Shown: piece by piece, positions 7,828 through 14,413 of the stretch
Numbering within the stretch: the stretch's first letter is position 1
Layout: every line of letters begins with the position of its first letter
Assembly: GCA_002391525.1 (NCBI GenBank)
Contig: DGFE01000228.1
Coordinates: forward strand, 1 to 15,808
Direction: 5' to 3'
Length of the DNA: 15,808 nt
Origin: Competibacteraceae bacterium UBA3908
GTDB taxonomy: Bacteria; Pseudomonadota; Gammaproteobacteria; Competibacterales; Competibacteraceae
The notes under the pieces: model-generated
The model's database searches: none
What the model was told of the DNA's origin: nothing
Seen by the model: only the letters and a program-made list of their open reading frames with translations
Position numbers and translations under genes: made by a program

Positions 7828-8910
7828 TTATTTGACCCGCGCCAGACTCAACAATAGCGCTCCGCTCCCCAATAGCGCCATCATCGCGTACTCGAAGCCA
7901 TGCGCGCCCATGCCGCTGCCTTTGAGAAATACGTTGCGGATCACCACCAGGTAATACCGCAGCGGGTCCAGCCAGGTCAGCAGTTGCACGCCTTCGGGCA
8001 TGTTGTCGATGGGGAACGCGAAGCCCGACAGCACCACCATTGGCATAATGATAAAGAACGCCAGCAGCATCGCCTGCTGCTGGGTTTCCGCATAGCTGGA
8101 AATCAACAGGCCGATGCCCAGCGAACTCATCAGAAACAGCAGGCTGCCCACCAGCAGACCGACCACATTCCCCCGAAACGGCACACCGAACCAGGCGACC
8201 GCGATGATGCTGATCAGCGCCACGTCGAACAGACCCACGGTGGCCACGGCCACCATCTTGCCGACCAGGAATTCCAGCCGGGCGACCGGCGTGACCAGCA
8301 GACGTTCCAGCGTGCCGAATTCGCGTTCCCGAACGACGGTCATCGCGGTCAGAATCACGGTGGTGATCAGCACGATGGTGGCGATGATGCCGGGCACGAA
8401 ATACGGCCGGTCGTCCAGATTTTCGTTGAACCAGGCCCGCTCCTCGATTTGCACCGGTGGTTCGATGCCGGCGCTCAGGCGGGCGCTCTGTTGCAAGGTC
8501 TGACTCAACTGACCGGTGATCATCTGCGCGCTGTTGGAATCCGAGCCGTCCGACACGATCTGCGCGACCAGTTGTTCCTCGAAATCCGGGGCGAAGCGCA
8601 GAATGGCGCGGATTTCGCCCCGGTCCATGGCTGTGGTCGCCGCACCGATGTCCGGGAAGTAATGCAGGGTAAACCGACCGGTAGCCGCCGTGGCGGCCAG
8701 CAATTCGCGAGTCGTCGGCGTTCGCGCCTGATCCACCGCCGCGATTTCGGCATGGCGGACATCGAAGCTGGCCGCGTAGCCAAACACCATCAACTGAAAC
8801 AGCGGCGGCACCAGCATGAAAAACCGCAGCCGGGGATCGCGCAGCAGTTGCCGGAACTCCTTGCCCAGCAACGCGCGCAGCCGGATCAAACTCGCCGCTA
8901 CCGGATTCAT
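7828..8910 (-). CDS. ABC-2 type exporter permease (YbhR/YbhS/YhhJ-like)
   Basis: This 360-residue inner-membrane permease has the ABC-2 layout: one N-terminal membrane helix (about 29-47) after a cytosolic KEFRQLLRDPR segment, a large periplasmic domain (about 48-170), then five helices (about 171-193, 218-241, 249-271, 279-301, 340-357). The motif REREFGTLERLLVTPV (194-209) after the second helix is the cytosolic coupling region, and LDPLRYYLVVIRNVFLKG near the C-terminus is family-typical. ATG 8910 overlaps the upstream permease stop (ATGA); the frame is open to 8997, but that stretch lies inside the neighbour. The two permeases presumably form a heterodimer driven by the ATPases at 10007-10972 and 15246-15808. 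YbhFSR-like systems export drugs or organic ions with a HlyD-type adaptor; no adaptor gene is in the window. Substrate unknown. Confidence 0.9.
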   Translation of the reverse strand: MNPVAASLIRLRALLGKEFRQLLRDPRLRFFMLVPPLFQLMVFGYAASFDVRHAEIAAVDQARTPTTRELLAATAATGRFTLHYFPDIGAATTAMDRGEIRAILRFAPDFEEQLVAQIVSDGSDSNSAQMITGQLSQTLQQSARLSAGIEPPVQIEERAWFNENLDDRPYFVPGIIATIVLITTVILTAMTVVREREFGTLERLLVTPVARLEFLVGKMVAVATVGLFDVALISIIAVAWFGVPFRGNVVGLLVGSLLFLMSSLGIGLLISSYAETQQQAMLLAFFIIMPMVVLSGFAFPIDNMPEGVQLLTWLDPLRYYLVVIRNVFLKGSGMGAHGFEYAMMALLGSGALLLSLARVK

Positions 8911-10010
8911 GGCAGCAATCCCAGCTTCCGCGACCGAGCCAGCGTCAACCGCAACAGCACCAGCAGGATCGCCAGCAGCGCGGCCACCTGCGTCCACAAC
9001 AGCAGCGGCGTAATGCCCTTGAGGAAGATGGCGCGGGACAGGGCGACATAGTAGCGGGCCGGCACCACCAGAGTGATGTACTGGAGTACGGTCGGCATGT
9101 TTTCGATGGCGAAAATGAATCCCGATAGCAGAAACGCCGGCAGGAAGGTGCTCACCATGGCCATCTGGCTGGCGAGCAACTGATTGCCGGCGTTGATCGA
9201 AATCAGCGCACCTTGCAGCATCACCACCAGCAGAAACAACGCCGACAGCAATAGCAGGACCGGCAGCGAGCCCCGCAGCGGCATCTCGAACACGAACACC
9301 GCCACCGCCACCGCCACCGCCAGATCGAGCAGGCCGATGAACAGATACGGCAGCAGTTTGCCGAACAGGAATTCGCGGCGGGTCAGCGGCGTGGTGCGCA
9401 GCATCACCAGATTGCCCTGCTCCATTTCCCTGGCGATGGTCAGCGAGGTCATCAATGCCCCGATGACCGCCATCACCATCGCAATGATGCCGGGAATGAT
9501 CGCCAGCCGGCTTTCCTTGGTTTCGTTGAACCAGGTGCGATCCTCAATGCGAATCGGCGGTTGCCCGCCCCGGCTCAGCAGATAGTCGTTCACCAGCACC
9601 AGCGCGTAATTACGCAACAACCGGGCGGTGTTGGCGTCCACGCCGTCCAGCAACAACTGAATCCGCGCTGCGCCGCGCTCCAGTTGCCGGGCGTAATCGG
9701 TGGGGAAAATCACCGCCGCCCAGATCTGGCCTCGTTGCAAAGCCATCGCCGCATCCCGGCGGTCGTTGGAGCGCAGTACGACCTGGAAAGCCCGACTGGC
9801 GGCGAAATGAGCGGCCAGTTCCTCGGTGGCGGCGTCGCGGGATTCCTGGACGATGGCGATGGGGGCGTGTTGCAAATCCAACCGGATGGCGTAGCCGAAC
9901 AGAAACAGCAACATGCTGGGCATGATCAGGATCAGCGCCAGGCTGCGCGGATCGCGCAGCAGGTGCCACCATTCCTTGCGCGCCATCGCCCGGACATGCT
10001 GGACGTTCAC
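8907..10010 (-). CDS. ABC-2 type exporter permease (YbhS-like)
   Basis: This 367-residue membrane protein is the second ABC-2 permease of the exporter. Layout: cytosolic ARKEWWHLLRDPRS, helix 1 (about 24-42), periplasmic domain (43-168), helices at about 170-192, 217-241, 249-272, 284-302 and 336-354. The REMEQGNLVMLRTTPLTRREF segment (about 194-213) matches the coupling region of its partner, and VPARYYVALSRAIFLKG (about 316-332) is diagnostic. The start is GTG 10010, forming a GTGA overlap with the ATPase stop; the frame is open upstream to 10112, but that part is a shadow of the ATPase gene. Helix 3 contains a VAVAVAV stretch encoded by a tandem hexamer. The 4-base overlaps at both ends show one translationally coupled unit. 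Substrate unknown. Confidence 0.9.
   Translation of the reverse strand: MNVQHVRAMARKEWWHLLRDPRSLALILIMPSMLLFLFGYAIRLDLQHAPIAIVQESRDAATEELAAHFAASRAFQVVLRSNDRRDAAMALQRGQIWAAVIFPTDYARQLERGAARIQLLLDGVDANTARLLRNYALVLVNDYLLSRGGQPPIRIEDRTWFNETKESRLAIIPGIIAMVMAVIGALMTSLTIAREMEQGNLVMLRTTPLTRREFLFGKLLPYLFIGLLDLAVAVAVAVFVFEMPLRGSLPVLLLLSALFLLVVMLQGALISINAGNQLLASQMAMVSTFLPAFLLSGFIFAIENMPTVLQYITLVVPARYYVALSRAIFLKGITPLLLWTQVAALLAILLVLLRLTLARSRKLGLLP
9297..9322 (-). repeat. Tandem hexamer repeat inside permease gene
   Basis: Four copies of the plus-strand unit CACCGC plus two bases run in tandem and encode the alternating Ala-Val stretch of the third membrane helix of the permease. Copy-number change would add or remove two residues without a frameshift. 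Confidence 0.75.
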
Positions 10011-10972
10011 GTTTCGTTCTCCTCCAGCACCGCCACGAACACGTCCTCCAACTCCGGCGCGGCAGGATGCAGGGCGCCGACGGTCAGACCGCGTTCCGCT
10101 GCCATCGCCCAAATTTTCGCCGTCATCGCGCTCGCTTCCGTCCCCGCGTGCAGGCGTATCCGCAGTTGCCCGGCGTGGGGAATGATCTCGCGCGTTTCCG
10201 GCCAGGTTTGCGCCAATTGCTCGAACGCCACGGCATCGGGGCTGTCCAGTTCCAGAATCGGCGTCGGCAAGGGCCGGCGCAGCAATTCGTCCGGCGTGCC
10301 TTCGGCGACGATGCGGCCGGCCTGCATCAGCGACAGCCGGTCGCAGAACAGCGCCTCGTCCATGTAATGGGTGGTGACCAGAATGCCGATGCCGCCGTCG
10401 GCCAGTTCGTAAATCAGTTCCCAGAATCGCTGGCGGGCTATCGGATCCACGCCGGAGGTCGGCTCGTCCAGAAACAGCACGCGCGGCTCGTGCAACAGCG
10501 CGGCCGCCAAGGCCAGGCGCCGCTTGTAGCCCAGCGGCAATGCCTCGGCCATGGCGTCTTTACGGTCGATCAACTCCAGATGCGCCAGCGCCCATTCCAA
10601 CCGTTCCCGCTGGCGCGCGCCGGTCAAGCCGTACAGGCCGGCTTGCAGCTTGAGATTTTCCAGTACCGTTAAATCACCATACAGCGAGAACCGTTGCGCG
10701 ACGTAGCCGATCAGGCCGCGCGCACGACGGGCGTGCCGCACCATGTCCACGTCCGCCACCCGAATCCAGCCGGCGGTCGGCGGCAACATGCCGCACAGCA
10801 TCCGAATGGCGGTGGTCTTGCCAGCGCCGTTGGCCCCCAGCAGGCCGAACACCTCGCCAGGTTGGACGGTGATGTGGATGTGATCGACAGCGGTGAAATC
10901 GCCGAAGCGGCGGGTCAGATTCTCGGCGAGGATAACCGGAGTGGCGTCCACGTCCGGTTTTAGCGCGCTCAT
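10007..10972 (-). CDS. ABC transporter ATPase, second-domain type of YbhF
   Basis: This 321-residue cytosolic ATPase has Walker A GANGAGKT (46-53), Q-loop Q93, a signature reading LPLGYKRR (145-152) instead of LSGGQ, Walker B VLFLDEPTSGVD with D169/E170, and switch histidine H202 in TTHYMDEA. The LPLGY-type signature and the C-terminal extension ending LEDVFVAVLEENET are as in the second half of the tandem-ATPase protein YbhF. It powers the two permeases whose genes follow through a GTGA overlap. ATG 10972 has no clear ribosome-binding site. In-frame codons upstream of it remain open to about 11014 without a start, and at 10980-10987 they carry the same 8-mer as the end of ATPase 1. Inference: this is the C-terminal half of a formerly fused gene, now separately initiated. 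Confidence 0.92.
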   Translation of the reverse strand: MSALKPDVDATPVILAENLTRRFGDFTAVDHIHITVQPGEVFGLLGANGAGKTTAIRMLCGMLPPTAGWIRVADVDMVRHARRARGLIGYVAQRFSLYGDLTVLENLKLQAGLYGLTGARQRERLEWALAHLELIDRKDAMAEALPLGYKRRLALAAALLHEPRVLFLDEPTSGVDPIARQRFWELIYELADGGIGILVTTHYMDEALFCDRLSLMQAGRIVAEGTPDELLRRPLPTPILELDSPDAVAFEQLAQTWPETREIIPHAGQLRIRLHAGTEASAMTAKIWAMAAERGLTVGALHPAAPELEDVFVAVLEENET

Positions 10973-11048
10973 GCGGTGATTTTCATCGGGTTTGTCATGG
11001 GGTGTGAGGGTAGACTAAACCATATCAGGTGAAACAGGAGAAACGACA
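10973..11048. promoter_or_regulatory. Divergent intergenic region with candidate promoter and RBS
   Basis: These 76 bases separate the ATPase from the divergent Trypco1-like gene. On plus, AGGAG at 11036-11040 sits 8 bases before ATG 11049 and is a good ribosome-binding site. A TTGTCA (10992-10997), 18 bases before TAAACC (11016-11021), is a weak sigma-70-like candidate. On minus I see no convincing promoter for the exporter genes. A 9-codon ORF (MTNPMKITA, 10998 to 10969) ends with its TGA overlapping the ATPase ATG, but it has no ribosome-binding site. Confidence 0.3.
10980..10987 (-). repeat. 8-bp direct repeat, left copy (possible target duplication)
   Basis: GATGAAAA read on minus, five codons before the ATPase 2 start (GAT GAA AAT CAC CGC ATG). 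An identical copy in the same orientation lies at 15253-15260 in the last codons of ATPase 1. Collapsing the copies joins the two ATPases in frame. The identity is seen directly; its origin as a target-site duplication is inference. Confidence 0.45.
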
Positions 11049-11375
11049 ATGGCGAAAAAACTGGTCGAGTATCAATTGGCCGATGGCAGCCCGGTTTATA
11101 TCGAAGTGGAAGCACCGGCGGGCGAACGAGTGGAGCGAGTCGGTCGGTCGGGCGAAAGCCTCCCGGAAAAGGTACAAACCAGTTTCAACGAGGCGATAGC
11201 CCGCCTGCGGCCGGCCGCCGACGCGGTCTTGCAGGCATTCCAAGGCTTGAACACTCCGGCGGAAATCGGCCTGGAATTCGGCGTCAAGTTTGGCGCCAAG
11301 GCCGGCGCGATCATCGCCTCGGTGGACAGCGAAGCCGTTTTTAAAGTCTCGCTCAAGTGGAGCAACAGAGCCTGA
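11049..11375 (+). CDS. Trypco1-like small protein (CU044_2847 family)
   Basis: This is a 108-residue soluble protein with no signal or membrane segment. Its organisation is family-like: an N-terminal strand pair (LVEYQLADGSPVYIEVEAP), a basic linker, a helix EKVQTSFNEAIARLRPAADAVL, then LNTPAEIGLEFGVKFGAKAGAII and a C-terminal strand ending FKVSLKW. This matches my memory of trypsin-co-occurring domain 1, a small domain found next to trypsin-like proteases in predicted prokaryotic conflict systems. Its biochemical role is not established. It has a good AGGAG ribosome-binding site, and its stop lies 10 bases before the protease-STAND gene, so the two probably form one transcription unit. Inference: it is an accessory or inhibitor partner of that protease. 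Confidence 0.8.
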   Translation: MAKKLVEYQLADGSPVYIEVEAPAGERVERVGRSGESLPEKVQTSFNEAIARLRPAADAVLQAFQGLNTPAEIGLEFGVKFGAKAGAIIASVDSEAVFKVSLKWSNRA

Positions 11376-11385
11376 GCGCCGTGCC

Positions 11386-13023
11386 ATGACCCCCGCCGAT
11401 CTACAAAAAGGTCTGGTGCGCATCCTGGCCGATGGCGACGAAGCGCGGCGCGTGGTGGGGGCAGGTTTTTTAGTTTCGACACGATACATTCTGACTTGCG
11501 CCCATGTGGTGGCGGACGCGCTGGGGATTCCAGAGGATGCGCCCGCCGCGCCGACCGCGTCGGTCTGGCTGGATTGGCCGCTGGTGGCGGGTTCGGCACC
11601 GGTGACCGCCAAGGTCGCGTGCTGGCACCCCGTCAAAGCGGAGGCCAAGCGGGGCGAATTGGAGGACATCGCAGTTCTGGAACTGGCCGACGAACGACCG
11701 TTGCCCGACACGGCCCAGCCCGTGCCGGTGGTGGTGGTCGAGGATCAGGCGTTCTTCGACCGTCCGGTGCGAATGTACGGATTCGCGGAGGATCGGGGTG
11801 ATTGGGTCAACGGTCACTTGCAGGGACCGGTCGCCACCGGCTGGGTGCAACTCGATCACGAATTGGGTCGCCTGTGCGTGGCGTCCGGTTTCAGCGGCAC
11901 GGCGGTTTGGGACAAGCGGGAAAACGCCGCCGTCGGGATGATCGTCGGCATCGCCACCCGCGAAAACGTCCGTTCGGCCTACATGATTCCGGCGGCCAGC
12001 CTGATCCGGGCCTGGCCGGCGCTGGACGAGCACAGCCGACCACCGAATCCCTATCGCGGCCTGGAAGCATTCCGTGAGCAGGACGCCCGCTATTTCATGG
12101 GCCGGGACAGCGATATCGAGGACGTGCTGGCAGCCGTGCAGCAACGCTCTTTTGTGGCGGTGGTAGGAGCCAGCGGCAGCGGTAAATCATCGCTGTTGTT
12201 CGCGGGCGTGGTGCCGCACCTGCGCCAACGAGGGAACTGGCTGATTGCCGATTTCCGGCCGCGCGGCGATCCGTTCCGGGAAGTGGCCACGGCGCTGACG
12301 CTATTGCTGTATCCCACTCTGGATGAGTTGGGGCGGCTGGAAAAGCGCAAGCAACTGGCGGACAAACTCAGCGAGCGCAGTTTGAATCTGACGGATGTCG
12401 TTGATCTGCTGCTCAAGAAAAATCCCGCCAAGCGGGTGTTGCTGATCGCCGATCAGTTCGAGGAACTGTACACCCAGAACCTCGCCCCGGAGCGGCAGCG
12501 GCAGTTCGTGGATGAACTGGTGGCCGCCGTGCGGGCGCAAGCCAAAAAACCGGCTTTCACCCTGCTGTTGGCCTTACGCGTCGATTTTCTGGGTCAGGCG
12601 CTGGATTACGAACCGTTCGCCGAATGGGTCAAGCCCAATCATCTACTGCTCGGGCCGCTGGGCCAGGCCGGTTTGGAAGCCGCTATCGAGAACCCCGCCC
12701 GGCAGTTGGGGGTGAAGCTGGAGGAGGGTCTGGCCGAGCGCATCCTGCAAGACTTGGGACAGGAACCGGGCGCGTTGCCCTTGCTGGAGTTCGCCCTGAC
12801 CCAGTTGTGGGAACGGCAGCAGCACCGGCAACTGACCCATGCCGCCTACGAAGCCATCGGCGGCGTGACGCAGGCTTTGGCCCGCCATGCCGATGAAACC
12901 CTGGCCCGATTTCCAGGACGAGCGGGAACGGCTGCGGCGGGTATTCGTGCAACTGGTGCGACCCGGCGAGGGCACCGAGGATACCCGGCAGGTCGCGACC
13001 CGCGAGCAGGTGGGATTAGATAA
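11386..13023 (+). CDS. Trypsin-like protease + STAND NTPase, N-terminal part of a frameshifted gene
   Basis: The ORF encodes 545 residues, but only about the first 509 are genuine; a +1 frameshift at 12910-12914 ends the real frame and the last 36 residues are off-frame. Domains: trypsin-like serine protease (about 7-215) with triad H40 (LTCAHVV), D94 (LEDIAVLEL) and S170 (SGFSGTAV, not the usual GDSGGP), then a STAND-type NTPase beginning NPYRGLEAF with Walker A GASGSGKS (261-268) and Walker B VLLIADQFEEL (D356, E359, E360), typical of the nSTAND1 group. GGVTQALARHADETLARF is the expected run-up to the helical domain continued in frame 2. Joined, the gene would encode about 998 residues. ATG 11386 follows the Trypco1-like stop by 10 bases, with only a weak GAG upstream, suggesting coupling. 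STAND proteins are ATP-driven switches that often guard against phage; the target is unknown. Confidence 0.85.
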   Translation: MTPADLQKGLVRILADGDEARRVVGAGFLVSTRYILTCAHVVADALGIPEDAPAAPTASVWLDWPLVAGSAPVTAKVACWHPVKAEAKRGELEDIAVLELADERPLPDTAQPVPVVVVEDQAFFDRPVRMYGFAEDRGDWVNGHLQGPVATGWVQLDHELGRLCVASGFSGTAVWDKRENAAVGMIVGIATRENVRSAYMIPAASLIRAWPALDEHSRPPNPYRGLEAFREQDARYFMGRDSDIEDVLAAVQQRSFVAVVGASGSGKSSLLFAGVVPHLRQRGNWLIADFRPRGDPFREVATALTLLLYPTLDELGRLEKRKQLADKLSERSLNLTDVVDLLLKKNPAKRVLLIADQFEELYTQNLAPERQRQFVDELVAAVRAQAKKPAFTLLLALRVDFLGQALDYEPFAEWVKPNHLLLGPLGQAGLEAAIENPARQLGVKLEEGLAERILQDLGQEPGALPLLEFALTQLWERQQHRQLTHAAYEAIGGVTQALARHADETLARFPGRAGTAAAGIRATGATRRGHRGYPAGRDPRAGGIR

Positions 13024-14383
13024 CTGGAATCTGGTGACGGAACTGGCGGACGAACGGCTGGTGGTCACCAGGCGCAATACCCAAGGTCAGGAAACCGTCG
13101 AAGTGGTTCACGAAGCCCTGCTGCGGCACTGGCAACCGCTGCGGCAATGGATCGAACAGGATCGGCAGTTTCGGGTTTGGCAGAACCGGTTGCGACTGGC
13201 GGTGCAGGAGTGGAAGGAAAAAAAGCGGGATGAAGGTGCGTTGTTACGTGGCACGCGGCTGGCAGAAGCGGAAGAACGGCTAAACGACCACCTGGATGAA
13301 TTGAGCCAATCTGAAAAGGAGTACATCAAAGCCAGTATCGCGTTGCGGGAATGGGAGACCGCCACGCGCCGGCGTAGTCGGTGGTGGGCTATCGTCGGCT
13401 TCATGGCGTTTTCAATATTAGTGTCGATACTGGCTGGATCGGCAACATTGCAATCGCGAGAGGCCATCAAGCAACGCGATCTCGCCTTGGCCCGACAACT
13501 GGCTGCCCAAGCAGGTTTGAGGCTAGACAACACCGGCGTAGGTCTTGTGCAGAGTGCATTGCTGGTTACTGAATCACTCCAGCGCAACCTAACACCGTCT
13601 GCTTCTGTGACCTGGACGCAAACGATGGACCTACTACCCCGTCATCAGCCAATCCTGTTGCCTTATAAAGGCGGAGTATCAGATGTGACCTTCGAGCCCA
13701 ACAGCCAGCGTTTGGCCACCGCCAACCTGGACGGCACAGCATGGACGTGGGACGCCGCCACTGGCCAGAAGCTAACCCAGTTAACTTATGCGGGCTCGGT
13801 AGAACCCATGACTTTCAGCTCCAATGGCCAACGGCTGGCTATGGCCAGCGTTGACGGGTCGGCGCGAGTGTGGGATGTCGCCAGCGGCCGAGAACTGGCT
13901 CGGTTGGTCCATGAAAGTAAGGTAACGACCATCGCTTTTAGTCCCAGCGGCCAGCGCCTCGCCACCGCCAGCGGGGACAACGCGGCCCGGGTGTGGGACG
14001 TTACCAGCGGTAGGGAACTAACCCGGCTAACTCATGCAAGTTTGGTACAGAACATGACCTTCAGTCCCGACGGCCAGCGGCTCGCTACCGCTAGCCGGGA
14101 CAAGACGGCGCGGGTCTGGGACGTGGCCAGCAGCCGGGAATTGGTCCGGTTGACCCATGAGGCTCCGGTATACCGTGTGGCCTTCAGTCCCGATGGTCAA
14201 CGACTGGCTACCTTCAGCGACGACAAGACAGCGCGGATATGGCTCTGGCGGGCGGAAGATTTAATCGCCGAAGCCTGCAAGCGGCTCCCGCGCAACTTGA
14301 CCCACCAGGAATGGCGGCAATACATGAGGGAGGAAGTGCCCTATCACGCCACCTGCCCCAATCTGCCGGTGCCGAAGGATTGA
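12887..14383 (+). CDS. STAND helical region, transmembrane segment and WD40 repeats; C-terminal part of the frameshifted gene
   Basis: This is the continuation of the protease-STAND gene in frame 2; genuine sequence begins near 12914 (QDERERLRRVFVQLVRPGEG). The first ATG (12887) has no ribosome-binding site and its first residues (MPMKPWP) are off-frame, so independent translation is unlikely. Numbering the joined protein: STAND winged/helical region (510-660, with VVHEALLRHW), basic RRRSR, one membrane helix W666 to about A690, a helical RDLALARQLAAQAGLRLD segment, then five WD40 repeats at 764-804, 805-845, 846-886, 887-927 and from 928. The tail (RLPRNLTHQEWRQYM then PYHATCPNLP) is typical of WD40-ended STAND proteins. 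The WD repeats are probable ligand sensors. It converges on the DUF2887 gene with a 30-base gap. Bases 13380-13680 look less GC-rich than their surroundings. Confidence 0.82.
   Translation: MPMKPWPDFQDERERLRRVFVQLVRPGEGTEDTRQVATREQVGLDNWNLVTELADERLVVTRRNTQGQETVEVVHEALLRHWQPLRQWIEQDRQFRVWQNRLRLAVQEWKEKKRDEGALLRGTRLAEAEERLNDHLDELSQSEKEYIKASIALREWETATRRRSRWWAIVGFMAFSILVSILAGSATLQSREAIKQRDLALARQLAAQAGLRLDNTGVGLVQSALLVTESLQRNLTPSASVTWTQTMDLLPRHQPILLPYKGGVSDVTFEPNSQRLATANLDGTAWTWDAATGQKLTQLTYAGSVEPMTFSSNGQRLAMASVDGSARVWDVASGRELARLVHESKVTTIAFSPSGQRLATASGDNAARVWDVTSGRELTRLTHASLVQNMTFSPDGQRLATASRDKTARVWDVASSRELVRLTHEAPVYRVAFSPDGQRLATFSDDKTARIWLWRAEDLIAEACKRLPRNLTHQEWRQYMREEVPYHATCPNLPVPKD
12910..12914 (+). 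other. Frameshift junction (+1) in the protease-STAND-WD40 gene
   Basis: Frame 1 reads GCC CGA TTT (ARF) up to 12912. Skipping C12913 gives CAG GAC GAG (QDE) in frame 2, which restores the family-like run ARHADETLARF/QDERERLRRVF. One extra base in the TTTCC tract (or an equivalent indel) explains it. A natural indel, sequencing error and programmed slippage cannot be separated from sequence alone. Confidence 0.85.
13676..14290 (+). repeat. Five tandem 123-bp WD40 repeats
   Basis: Repeats of exactly 41 codons start with GTA valine codons at 13676, 13799, 13922, 14045 and 14168. Each reads roughly V-x-x-x-FSPxGQRLATAS-x-DxxARVWDVxSGREL-x-RLTH. Repeats 2-4 are most alike; repeat 1 (WTWDAATG) and repeat 5 (IWLWRAED) diverge. 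Only five units are recognisable, whereas a WD40 propeller usually has seven or more blades, so the propeller may be small, oligomeric or shortened. Confidence 0.85.
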
Positions 14384-14413
14384 AGAAATGCAAGACCCAT
14401 CAAGGGCGCAACC

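Noticed and set aside
7900..9051. 383-codon plus-strand ORF across the permeases
   Set aside because: It is rich in His, Gln, Asp and Arg with no motif, and is the reverse shadow of two clear ABC-2 permeases.
12887..12913. Independent start for a separate WD40 protein
   Set aside because: There is no ribosome-binding site, and the first residues are off-frame relative to the conserved protein; a frameshifted single gene fits better.
13676..14290. CRISPR-like or intergenic tandem array
   Set aside because: The 123-bp period is coding and each unit translates to a WD40 repeat.
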